DNA of 64,000 nucleotides from Sialis fuliginosa (Eukaryota; Arthropoda; Insecta; Megaloptera; Sialidae): positions 5,022,001-5,086,000 of the forward strand of contig OY540812.1 of NCBI GenBank assembly GCA_961205875.1. The letters are read 5' to 3'. The notes under the pieces were generated by a model. The model saw nothing but the letters and a program-made list of their open reading frames with translations. It did not search any database and was not told where the DNA came from. Positions 49,026-61,448 of this stretch are shown here, piece after piece. Position 1 is the stretch's first letter. Each line of letters starts with the position of its first letter. Both the position numbers and the translations under genes were made by a program.

Positions 49026-52000
49026 TCATGTTTCAAATAATCTTAAATCAAGTTTTATCAAAACTTCACCTGATTCAACTTGGTGTAAAATCATTTTCTT
49101 TTTTACGGGACCTTGTGAAGATTGCGTTTCATTCAATATATCCCAAACTTTTACATCTGCACGACCAAGGAATTCTAAAACAAGATTTTTAACAATGAAT
49201 CCATTGTTATTTTAAATGAAAGGTGAATAAATAAAACAATAAATATACATACGATTTGGTGAATATAAACACTTTTCTAGAACGATAAGTTCCAATACGT
49301 CAGTTTCAATATTATATACTTGAAACTGCATAGTAGCGTTCCATTCAAATACTGCATTAGCTAATGGACCACTGTTTTGATTTGATTGTTGTGAATGCTG
49401 TTGACGAATTACAGCATTTGTTACACTTGTAGTTTGTACTTGACCTGCCATTTTCAGTTTACAAAAAACGTTTTCGCAAACTGTTCTCCCTAAAATTAAA
49501 TAATGATGTAGATAATACTTAAATTAATTCAAATCTACTTGAAATAAAAATTCTTAAAGTTATATAAAAGAAAAAGTAAATAACAGAAATACAAATATTA
49601 TTATTAACAATTTAATTTGAACAGATCAGATAGGAATATATTTAAAAATGAATAGTGTTTTAATTCCATTCAATTAAGAACCAGAATTATTTTATTAATT
49701 AATTCAGAGATTTGTAGCAGCCCAATTTTTAAATTACTTCTCTATGTAATTTTAATTTTTTTTTAAAGTTTGCATTAAAACAATCATTACTGCTTTACTC
49801 TATTGGTTCTTCAAACCAACGGTTAATTTTATCTATTTGCTAAGTTAATTTTTTTAAATAATTTATTTATTAAGAAAAAAAAGCAATAATGCTTCAGCTC
49901 AGTTACACTTCACTTCAAAGCTCTGAATTAATTGACATGTTTTTAAATTTACCTTCAGTATTAACAATTTCTTCTGCATTAATCACTTTTACAAGAAGTA
50001 TACCTTGAGCACAAATTTTATTGACACTGAAACCTGCATCATGCAATATTAAGTAATATTATAAAGAATCTTACCGGTAATACGTTGAAAGCGAGCTCCC
50101 TGCTTAACGTTCACGAAAAGCCTTCCTTGAGATGCTACACGTGAAACATCTACGAACACAGACCAAAGCAAAGACATCACAGTTACCCGTAAAACATATA
50201 TGTACAATTGAACAATACTATATTTAAAAGATATATTTATAAATGAGGAGCAGCAGAACAAAACCGGATAAATCCATTTTTACAAATTTTACAGGAGAGG
50301 TCAAAATGTAACTACCCTATTTTCGTGTACTTTTTTAAACTTTTGAGTATGGTTATAGGTAAGCACAGTGGAGATTTTTGAATACCCAAATTTTGAACTA
50401 ACGTCTTTGCACAAGTTAAAAGATAGATAACTTTTAAAAAGTTAGATATCTGGTTTTGTTCCACTACAAGTTGGATTTATCTACATTTGAACCACAGAGA
50501 CATCATAATCTATAGTGACACAAAATTGTAAATGAAAGAAAACAATAATAATTAAACATTTTAATCAATAAGGCACATTTTGGCAAAGAAATTTTAATGT
50601 AATAATCGCACACAAACTTTTTCTGTCTTTTTATACTGGATTTATTCTGAGACACGTTTTTAAACGGGTTTTAGCAATATTTGATCCGTGATCTTTGGTG
50701 ATAGTTGAAAATACCGAATCAAAAAAATAAGTCACCTCGATTCAAAATGGATTTATCAAGTTTTCTTCTGCTGCTCCTCAAATATGATTACATTATTAGG
50801 ATAGCAATTTTCAAAACAAGTATATTTTATTTATATCAATAAACTACTAATGAAAGCCAAAAAATTATCAAAAATATTTATTAAAAAAAAGAGGATTAAA
50901 AACATGGAGAATAAATACAAAATGTTGTTAACATGTTAACAAAATAATACGCATTAACAGAAGAATAAAGTATAAAAATAATTTAAATGCAACATATACC
51001 AAGCATTTATAAAACAATCGACCAAGCGCCAAGTATTTTAGAGTATTAGTCAAATGTTATTTATTATACAAGCTAAGTATGGAAACAAGTGTTATTGTTT
51101 TAAATAATAAAAGGATTTATAAAAAAAAAGTTAAATAAATCACGGACGAACTAGCTGATTTGATTGACATAAAAAAGCATTTTGACATTACAAAATGGCA
51201 TCAGCATATCCCTGATTTCATAAAATAGTTAATAATATAAAAAAAGAAGCAAGTCTACTCAAATAATTCAATATAAAATAATACCACCTATTAACTTTAC
51301 TATTGAATTATTAATTAAACAGATTAAATTTAAAAATCAAGAAAAGTTTTATTTCTGAAAAAATTAAATGCATGAATATGATAAAATAAATGTTTTATGT
51401 TTTCCTTATAAATAAGCCAGAACCGATGTAAATGACTTACTTGATCTTTGCCGATATAAATTTTTATTGTTAAAATGATCAAAATTTATTATTGCGTCTG
51501 TAATTCTCTTTAACCAAAGAGTACATTCGTTGGCTGTTGGTGTAAGTAAATAATAAATTTTATTTAATGATTTCAACTTGAGCGTACGATTTGAATCTAC
51601 TTCATTATCAAATGAATCTTTAAGTAAAGCGATTTCATTCAAAAATATTGGCTGTAAGAAATAGATAATAATCTGTATTATTGTTGCTAATATTATATCA
51701 CAAACGTACCTGTTTGTAAATTTTAAAACTTATATTACGAGACTTTTCAAAGGAAAATTTGTAACCATTTGAAAATGGACGTGACGGTTGAGCCAATAAC
51801 AAAAAATCACTCATTAGAAATCCAACCAACTCCTTACCACTCTTTACCTTAAAAATATGTGTATTTTTATATAATGGTTTTTAATATATTAACTATAAAA
51901 AATAACTCACTTTTGTTAGATGACCATAATGCAAAAACTTCCGTGTACACCCGCCATTAGTTTCAGAATTAAATATTATCTGTAGACCTTCTAAATTTAC

Positions 52001-55000
52001 ATTCTTCTGAATCCAATTTAATCTTTCGGTATTTTCTGTAAACCGAACACCTTCATTTATTTGTTTACAAAATCTATCTGATTTTTGTAACGCTTGCGTC
52101 AAATACGGGTGATCTGTAAGTATTTAATTATATAATATTTATTATATAAAAAGTTGATATTTAGGTTCTTACCTTGATGATTGGTATTTGTATTTTCTAA
52201 AATTTTACTTATAATTAGTGGATATTTAGTAATCCGTTGCATTGGTTTTATTAAGAATGATGATAAAGGCATTCCTTTGGTTTTTGGATTAGTCTGACAT
52301 TTTCTAACCGTGTTTTGGAAAGCAGTTGAGTTTTCAGTTAAAGATTGAAGGAATGAAGCAGCACTTAATTGACTACTACAAAACTGTATATACGGAGTCA
52401 TTTGAGGTATCTAAAATAATAATTATATCATTTCAATACAGAGAGGGGAACAATATTTATAAAAAAATATAGGTTAGTTTTGTATTCAAGTGACAACGTA
52501 TAAAAATAGGTTAAACAACTTACATGACGACAAATGATATCTCCTATTAACTCAACGTTACCGTAACTATCATCATATCTATTCTTTAAATCTTCATGAA
52601 AATTATAATTGCATTGTAGAATTTCTTGCCAATTGAGAAATATTTTAGATACTTGTTCTGAAGAAAGCACTCTGCTTTCAATTAAAGGTTGTTCGAAAAC
52701 TTCATGAACAATTGACATATCCTCAATATAAGCTTTTTCAGATGAAATCAATTCCCATATATATTCCTGTCGCTTTTTTTCTTGTGGACTTAACTGTGCT
52801 ATTATTTAAAAAAAATTGTAATTGTATTATCAAGGAATAATTAAATAAATAATTCAAAGTTATGAGATTCATTCATATATTTATACATTAAATTAAAATG
52901 TTTCTAATATCAGGCAATTTTATAATAGCTTCATTTTATTGATCAGTATTGATTGAAAAGAACAGGTCCAAAGATATATTTAATTATCGTAAAATAAATG
53001 GACTTCATTTTAACATCCATCAAAAAAACAGCTTAATTAAGAATGTATGTATGTATTATAAATATGTAACGAATAATAAACTAATTACCAACTTAAGATA
53101 TTAGTAAATGCATTTTTAGTTCATTAAACTAAATATATATATAAAGTATGGGACCCATTCTTTCCAAACCAGCTTTTTGAAACTGCATATAATTAAACAA
53201 TAATAATCTAATAATAGTAACATAAATATAACAACATAAAATACACAATTTAATAAATAATAATAAATCCGTTATTTCACAATTTGCTGTGCTGTATATA
53301 TTATAAATTATAAATTATAAATGTGTATAAATATAATATAACAAGTAAATCAATTACAGTTAAATGTATTTAAAAAAAAATCAATTTTACGTATATTATA
53401 ACATAAGTAGTAGATAGTAAAGTAAAAATGAAAATAAACATTTTATTTAAATATATTGGAGAAAATCAATCAAAATCACAATATATTATTTTATAACAAA
53501 CAATTTATCTTTGATTTGTTAATATATGAAACATATATTAATTTTAATATAATATCTAGTTCGTAATGCATATAACGAGTCGGTAAAAAAAATCTTGCGT
53601 TTGTTGACATAGAACTATGGAACTATTTATCACAAAAATTTCAGATTAATCTTAAAATGTTTGCTGTATGTTCTAGTATTACATATTCAAATTTTAAATC
53701 TTTCCAACAAATCGTTTTTGGTAGTTATAGTTTTTTAAGTAACGAATAACAAAAACACCGAGTTTTCTAGGCCGATGTTAATTTTTCAATTAGAGTCCAT
53801 AAAGTAGCTTCTCGATCATTTAAACTTAAATGTACTTAATTTCTGCTTTTGGAATAAATTTAAGACATTGGTGTATTAAAAAAGCAAATTAACAATGAAA
53901 TAAAAGATTAATTACTCACGTATTTAAATAAACATTAGTAAATTATAACTGCAATAATTACTGTCAAAATCTTAAATGATTTTCAATTTTAATGTTAAAC
54001 CTGACTGTATAGCAACACTTTGATACTAATCTGAAGTTTTTTAGATTTGAAGATCCAAAGTATTGTCGTTGAACAGAACATTTTTTTTCCATCTAGTTTT
54101 ATATACTTTTTCTTAAGATAATTATTACTGTAGTTTAAATAAGTGATATGAGGTTTGTCTGATATTTCCTAAATCTATAGTACCTTTTAATTAATAACAT
54201 AAAATGTGTTACTATCTCCATTTCCATATAGGAAAAAATCACATACAAGAACAGAGAATAATAATAGGGATTGCAACCATAGGATTATCTTAATTAAGCT
54301 GAATATTCTATATTATATAGCAGTAGTATTTATAAATATAACTTCACTAATTATCAAATCAATGGAAACATTATTTAAAAATACAATAACGAAATTGAGA
54401 TATTTTTAATTTAAATGAAAGATTGGAAAAATTATTTGGGATTTCAATCCCTAAAACATATGTTCTAGTTTAAACGAATATACATTTTAATTAATACTAT
54501 TTAACCAGACAAAACCCTTATAACAATACTTAATCTTAAAGAGATTTAACATCTTATATAATTTTACATTAATAAATATTAGTTTGTTTTCAAGCATAAC
54601 AATTGTTTTTTTCGTCTAAGACAAAAACAAAACACACAATACTATGTAATTTGACCTACTTACATAGATAGTACATTATACAACTATAATATTATAGAGA
54701 GATAAAGAGAGTATGTATCAAACAAAATATTAGATGCAGTGTGCAGTTTGGAGAGAAGGGTCCCGTCGCATTCCTGGAGATAAATTAAATCATTATTACT
54801 TACTGTCAGAGAAAATATCTTACAATATCATAAATGACCCAGTATGTGCAACGTAATTCATTTGTGTTTTAGTTAGGTTATAATTGTTTAGAAAGTGGGG
54901 TTATGTATGCTTATTATAAATCAAGTAACCAGATTTAAACAAAAAATAAATCTAAATGTAAAACAAACAGTTAATTAATTAAATTAATTATTTGTTCTTA

Positions 55001-58000
55001 ATACCAAAAATTGAATTTTGAACTAATGGTAAGTAACATCCTACTAATTTAGATAATATTGAATAAAACCATCTTCAAAAAATCTGGTCACTTTATATAA
55101 ATAATATTTTATTCACTTACATTGCAGAGGACCGACATAATTGCTTGGAAATAATCCGGACACTCCGTTGAGTTCACCACGCCACCACGACGGTTCATCA
55201 CGAGCTGTTACACTAATAATATCATCTTTTATAAATGTTAATTCGTCTGCATTTTGTGCAGTATATGGGAATATTGCTATCACTTTATCTGGAAAATAAT
55301 GCATAGTTAAAACAATAATTAATTTTCACCAAAAACAAAAACTTACCAAGTACAACTTCTTGCTGATCTACTCGACTGGCCGATACAGGTGTGTTTCGTC
55401 CACTACTACGGCCGCTACTTTCAAGTATTTTGACGTACGTTGCCGGGAACCAACCGACCTGTCTTTTTCTACCTTTTGCTTGTAGTTCTCCTTCCCACCA
55501 ACCGGAATCAGATTTCTTACGGATCATTATTAACTGACCTCGGGATAAAGTCAATTGTTCAGGACTTGTTGCTTGATATGGAGCAATCACAGTTGCAATT
55601 TCAGGTTTTTTAGATGATTTTATTGTCTGTTAATAAAAAAGTTATAAAAACATTTGCTTTCCATAAAATATTTTAAGTAAGTTTTTTCAATTTACACAAT
55701 AAACAAGATCCGCTTGTTGTATAAAACTATATTTTTTAAATAAGAAAACTGGATTGATAAAAAATTGTTATAAAGTTGTCATAGTTAGTAATTTTTTTCT
55801 TTTTCACTTCAGTAATCAAATACTTTTTAACATCATAACTACTACGAGCACTAGTTTAAGGTTACATATCAACATGATTCATACTGTACAATGAACAATA
55901 GAACTTTATAATCCTAGAGACAAAACTTACATTAGTTAGAAAGCACAAACACATAGCAGCAAATAACAAACCTGTGTGTTAGAAGCCATAGCGGCAAAGT
56001 CAGGCGATTTATCAGGGGTTTTCTGTTTTTCATTAATAGCTGTAATTTCTGCATCATTAGCAGACTGAGTGAAATCTGATTGCATTTCATTTTGGGCATT
56101 TTTCTCCATGGTCGCAGTGATCGCTTGACCGTTTGGTGTCTTTATTTCTGTGTTAGTATTATTTGTACTTTCATTTGTCACTGCATTGTTCTATAAATAA
56201 TTTTTAAAACATGGATATGTTCAATATTTTCTTATTTTTACCAATTTTTTTTACGTATTGAAGTAAGTAAATTTTTAAATAAAATTATAAAAATGCAAAT
56301 AAATTTTATTTAAAGAAAAACTGATTTTAAATGACAAATATAAAATAAAATAATTTATTTGGTTAGAAATGGACAATCACAAAAATATAACAAAACAAAA
56401 TAATTATATACAACTAAAAAACAACACAGAAGCAAGAATAGTTGCAAAAAATATTTAAAAACTTACGTTTTCAGTAGCTACCTCTGCTTTTTGAACATAA
56501 TTCGACGGGAATATACCAACATTTTCACCAATTTTACCTGTCCACCAATCACCTTCTTTCTTTACTACAATTATTACATCACCTAAAATTAAAATAAATC
56601 AATCAAATTTTCACTTAAAACTATATTTTTATTTAAACAAAAATTAAGTGCGAGAATCTACCTGCATTGAAACTCAAATCTCCTTGTTCAATAGATTGGT
56701 ACGGATAACAAGCTACATAATAATCGGATATGTCTTCTGCAGGCGGCACATCGTACCTTTGCTCATTTAATTCTACATTTCCGTTTTGTTCAGCTGGTTG
56801 TGAATTGTCTGAAGCTATTTCTGGTACCTCAGCAATACCTCTGAAAGTTTTTATTTTTCATATGTAACAAACATTATACGCAACTATAAAGTGTAGATTA
56901 TGTTCAACAAAGGATATGCTAACTAATTTATTATTTATTGTCAACAATGTCAAGACTATTCAAAAATCAACTGTCTTTTTAAGGTTGTCTGTTTAAAAAA
57001 AAAGTGCTTGAAATGGGTAAAATAAGTAACGTTTAAATTGTTTTCTTTAATATACATACTCTAAAGGTCTTGAAGCTGTAAATCCATCATCAATCACGTT
57101 TGTTGGAACTTCAGAGACAGGTTCAGCTGCAGCAATAGGTGATGTTCCTGTTGTATCAACAGGTTCAGCATATGATTGTGGAAACCAACCCATATGACCT
57201 CTTATTTCACCTGCTAACCAACCAGGTTCTCCATTTTGTTCTGCTGGTACCTGTTAAAAGTATACAAAAAAAAAATCATGAATGTGCCATTTATTGAGAA
57301 ATATATTACCATTATAGCGTCTCCAGGTTGGAATGATATCTCGTCTTGATTTCTTGCGACAAATTCATAAAGAGCCCTATATTTGACCATGCCGGCCGCA
57401 GGAGGCTCTTGTGCAGCTGGTGCGCCATTATCTACAGGCCAATCTGTAGATGGCCATTCAGCAGTATCCTTCCATGTGGATGAATAGTCGAGAGAAGATG
57501 TTTTATTCATTCCTTTCATTTGAAGTACCTAACAAAACATTGCTCATTCAAGATAAGTTAATTATTATTATTTTTAATTAACTTACTTTAGTTTTCTTTT
57601 CTTCATATTCAACATACAGTGTTTCACAATCACTAACTAATACAGTAAGATGAGTTGTTAATTCATTGATTTGAATATTATTGTTTTCAATATCGCTCAT
57701 TTTACCATTTATCTGTTCTTCCATGTTAGATAATTTCTCCTAAAATTCCAATCGACATATTATATACAAAATTAAATATTAAAATGTATGTATATACCTA
57801 CCTTCAAATTTTTGATAGCGATTTCTTTATTATCGAATGCTGCTTGAGTTTCTGCATTGTCATTTTGTTTATTCTTAGCATCGAGTTTAATTTTCTCTTG
57901 GCTTAATGCAATGAGACGTGCATTTTGATCTTTCAATTTGTTTTTAAGCTGTGACAGTTCTTGCATGTGAGTATCTCTAGTCACACGCATACCATCAATC

Positions 58001-60285
58001 GTTGTTTTAACATTGGAAACACCAACTCTTGTATCACAAATTTTTTGAGATAATTCTTTAACCTAAATAAAAAATGTTATTACATAAAATATATTATTAT
58101 CAACTGATTTTAATAAATTAGATTATTACCTGATCGGTCAATGTGTTAAGTTCTATTGTAAGACTTTGGTTTCTTGCTTTTAATCTTAAAACATTCTCTT
58201 GGGCACGTTGACGTTGCTGCTGTAATTCTTGTGAACGTTGTTTCTCCCATTCTAACTGTCGTTGTCTTTCCATTTCCCTATAAAAATGTTTACTCAATTT
58301 AGATTCTAAAAACAAATTATAATGTACTCATTATACTTGACAAAATAATTTTTACCTGCGAGCAGCATCACGTTGTTCTTGCTGTCTCTTTCGCTCTTCT
58401 TCCAGTTGGCGCTCCTTCTCCATCTGTTCTTGCAATTGTTGTTGTAATTCTTGTTGGCGACGTCGCTCTTGTTCTGCACGAGCACGCTCTCTTCGTTCTT
58501 GTTCTTCACGCTCTTTTCTTTCTCGAGCTTCAGCTTCTGCTCTTTGTGCTTCTAACAAAGCACGACGGCGTCTTTCTAATTCAGCTTGACCTTTTTCAAA
58601 GTTTTCTTTTCGTTTATCTTCAAATGTCGCTGAAAAAAGATTGATAGTTACTGTGCAAGATACAAACACTTCAATATTAAATTGTGTTTGCAATTGTAAA
58701 AGTTTTATGGTTAAGTGGTTTATTTTTAAATGGCTATCAAAACACATGTAATTAAATAAATATAATCACTTTGAAGTAGACTAGAAGCAGGATCAGCATC
58801 AGCCGGTTGGGAACCCTGGCTAGAAATAGAACCATGGCGGGAACCAACTGTAGTAGCCCCTGTTGCACTACTAATTGAAGATCTTCTAAAAGCAGGCGGA
58901 ATCATTTCTAGAGATAACTTAGCGGGTGGCATTTTGCCAATTGTTGCTTGTTCACACAAATACATTGCTAAAACAAATTCATCACAACCCAAACGGCCAT
59001 CTGAATCCATATCAGATAAAGCCCTGAAAAAGTAATTATTAGTTTTTCATTCATTCTATTTTTACTTTATTATTAAAACACATACCAAATTTGAGCTAAA
59101 ATGGCTTGGGGTAATTTTGATTGAAGCATTAAATTTCTGGCTTGTACACCGCTTAAATACCCAGTTCTCATCCGATCTGTTGTATTGAACAACTGTGTAT
59201 ATTTTAATTTGGCTTGGTGAGGAATAGCCCAATCTTGTTGGCTAAAAAAAATAACAATAGTATTTAAAAATATATTACAATTACACTACTCAAAATGATT
59301 TATAAATAAAAATTCCCTTACGCAGGAGAATCTAATGAAGAAATACTCTTTGCTTGTGGAGTTCCAGCTGCACTACTGCCACCTGAAGCTGTAGCAATTG
59401 CCGCTATAGGAGCTGAGTAATTTAATGAACCCGGTATTACAGGAGCTGTTTGCGGCAACGACTGAGATAGTGATACATTCTGTATCAAACTAGGCCCTCC
59501 AACAGGTTGTATTAATCCAGCTCCAGATATTATATTTCCGGCAGATGGAGCAGCTGCTTGTATTAGAGGTTGTGATATAGGAATGGGTGCAGTCTGTACT
59601 AAATTTGAATGCATTGGTTGAATCAAGTTTGGTGCGTTTGGTTTCATCAATGGAGCTAATGGCTGTTGTTGTATAGGTTGGACTAAGGAGCCAATGCCAG
59701 GAATCAGGGGCTGTGCTACTGGTGCTGCTTGAGATGCAATTAGAGGAGAACTTGTCACTAAAGGTGGCGCTGCTTTAGGAGGTTGTGGTCGCATAGGTGC
59801 ACTTGTATTTTGTGCAGCAGAGTTTAACATTTGTGCTGGTAAGGGAGGAATGGCAGGAGGTACTTGAGAATTTTTTAATGAATTTAGAAGGGAAGGTGGT
59901 AGTGTTTTGGGTATTTCAAAACCTCTTAACTTCAAATTTATTAATTTACATGCAATCGAAAACTCATTAATATCCATTTTACCATCAGCATCTGTGTCTG
60001 ATAAAGACCTAAAAGATACCAAAATAACACTAATTTCAACAGTTCTTAATATGGTGTATAAATAAAAACTTACCAAATTTGACCAAGTATTAATGGTGGA
60101 AGCTGACTTTGTAACATAAAGCCTTTTGCTTGCTCTCCTGTTACAATACCATTAATTGGTCGGAGAGATTTAAACTGATCTTCATATCGGGCTCTTTCTC
60201 TAGGCTGTACAACCCAAGGGTCATTTTGTCCCATTCCAGGTGCTCCTTGCACAGGACTTGAACCCAAGCTTGTTGCTGCCGACAT
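49026..60285 (-). CDS. Dap160: Intersectin / Dap160, long form (EH-EH-CC-4xSH3-DH-PH-C2)
   Basis: Coding exons on the minus strand: 60074-60285, 59322-60008, 59086-59241, 58770-59023, 58356-58629, 58130-58277, 57802-58062, 57587-57739, 57310-57528, 57060-57250, 56662-56840, 56467-56582, 55972-56190, 55347-55626, 55121-55288, 52524-52798, 52173-52410, 51911-52113, 51710-51847, 51441-51651, then 50075-50149 or 49953-50033, 49253-49489, 49026-49174. About 1680 residues. It is an endocytic scaffold that binds NPF proteins and dynamin and, in the long form, activates Cdc42. EH1 about 20-112 (EF loop [12 protein letters not shown]), EH2 about 300-400, coiled coil 437-715, SH3 domains near 757-815, 893-950, 1031-1090 and 1117-1172 (no SH3B, as in fly), DH 1173-1400 ([21 protein letters not shown]), PH, then C2 ending LDLRLFET. 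The acceptor at 60294-60295 indicates a 5' untranslated intron. Confidence 0.96.
49953..50033 (-). CDS. Dap160: Intersectin alternative exon 21b (first C2 strand)
   Basis: An 81-nt exon, phase 1 at both ends, encoding [14 protein letters not shown]. It aligns with the same segment of the C2 domain as the upstream 75-nt exon. Acceptor atgcag, donor gtaaat. See the entry for 50075-50149; the two are probably alternatives. Confidence 0.75.
50075..50149 (-). CDS. Dap160: Intersectin alternative exon 21a (first C2 strand)
   Basis: A 75-nt exon, phase 1 at both ends, encoding [13 protein letters not shown]. It is closest to the vertebrate GRLMVNVVEG block. Acceptor ttcgtag, donor gtaaga. Only 41 bases separate it from exon 21b, far less than any other intron measured in this window (minimum 58). 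Confidence 0.8.
50243..50779. mobile_element. MITE with GAGGAGCAGCAGAA ends in intersectin intron 20
   Basis: About 537 bp. The left end gaggagcagcagaacaaaac, continuing to cggataaatccat, is mirrored at the right by atggatttatcaag followed by ttttcttctgctgctcctc. Non-coding. It lies in the 1.3-kb intron between the PH and C2 exons. Confidence 0.78.
52799..55120. other. Intersectin intron 15 (SH3 to DH), 2.3 kb
   Basis: Very AT-rich and without exon-like sequence. It is the longest intron of the gene and separates the EH/SH3 half from the DH-PH-C2 half. Its first bases contain an in-frame stop and a polyadenylation signal (see 55108-55115). Confidence 0.6.
55108..55115 (-). terminator. Intronic stop and AATAAA, possible short intersectin isoform
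   Basis: Past the donor of exon 15 the frame reads two codons (TGT AAG) and then TGA, which overlaps aataaa directly. An unspliced transcript would end after the fourth SH3 domain, like the short intersectin of other animals. A signal this close to the donor would also leave little room before cleavage, and AT-rich DNA gives AATAAA often. Confidence 0.35.
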
Positions 60286-61448
60286 TTTCTTATCTAAAAT
60301 AATATTACATTCTTTATTAAATAAATATACTATGTTTGCAATCATTTTTATTTAAATGCTACTTGTTTAATATTCCGTAAAATAGGTTAATAAGATATTT
60401 ATAAAACAAAGCATTTACCTTTAACCAAAGTAAACACCTATGATCACTTTGTTTTTTTAAATATCGTGAAATTCAAATTAAAATCATTTTTGTAATACAA
60501 AACACCAAACAAGCAACCCTCCCCTTTGATATTCTGACAAATCTTCTGTGAATTTTCCGTACGTCATCGGATCAATAAAGCTCACGCAATAGAATAGCAG
60601 CACTGAAAATTCAACTTTATGTATCTGGAGCAAAGGGTTTTATTTGCGCAACAAAAGAAATTATTCTGAAATAAATTGACACCTATTAGAAAATTTTCAA
60701 ACTAGAGCACCAGTAACTGACAAACTGGAAAATTACTGGAAATTTTTTTTTTTAAATAATTTTCTATTTGCATTTTCATATAAAGACCAAATAATTACCT
60801 TCTTATCAGATAATTATTTGTGTATTTTTAAATGTTTATATGTAGACCTCTTATCTTGTTATCTTTATGATTTAATTGTATATGCAATAAAAGAAATAAT
60901 TGGTTGATTATACATACAAATTTTTATATTACAACAGATTGATCCAAATAGATATAATTTTATACCCATACATATAATAATTCTGTAAGGGATCAGCTAG
61001 ACCTGATTAGATCTGAGGTAATAGCAATAGAAATTTGGACTGAATCTAATTAGGGTTTATATATAAAAATTAAGAAACATTTTTTTTTATAATATTATAT
61101 TTATTTTTACATGTATATTAATATTATATTTTAAAATTAAATTTAACAAACATATTCATCCATTTTTACAAGTATTAGTTATAAAAAATACAAAATCATA
61201 TTATATATTAATATTTAAAATTATGTACATATATTTGATATATAACATATATATATATATATACGAGGAGGTAAGTTCCCAAACTCGTTTGTTCCATTTT
61301 AAAAAATAATCGAGATGCAATAGATTTTGAAAGATTTTAAAATGGAACAAACGAGTTTTGGAACTCACCTCCTCATTTATAGGAATATAGGTACATACAA
61401 AGTTAAAGTTGGGATAGATACTACTACTAAATCAGAATTTGAATATTA
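60286..61448. other. Intergenic between intersectin and ARH3
   Basis: Both flanking genes run on the minus strand. The intersectin promoter and 5' untranslated exon must lie here, perhaps near 60430-60600, the less AT-rich part (cgtacgtcatcggatcaata). A GATC-containing patch near 60990-61010 resembles the tract at 10198. A hairpin element occupies 61264-61376. Confidence 0.5.
61264..61376. mobile_element. Short hairpin MITE (about 40-bp arms)
   Basis: The arm gaggaggtaagttcccaaac, continuing to tcgtttgttccattttaaaa, faces ttttaaaatggaacaaacga, continuing to gttttggaactcacctcctc. The loop is about 30 bases. It ends 73 bases past the ARH3 stop codon, so it is probably inside the ARH3 3' untranslated region. 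Confidence 0.8.

Noticed and set aside
49026-52798. Treating the DH-PH-C2 exons as a separate gene from the EH-SH3 exons
   Set aside because: Phases match exactly across the 2.3-kb intron and the order equals long intersectin.
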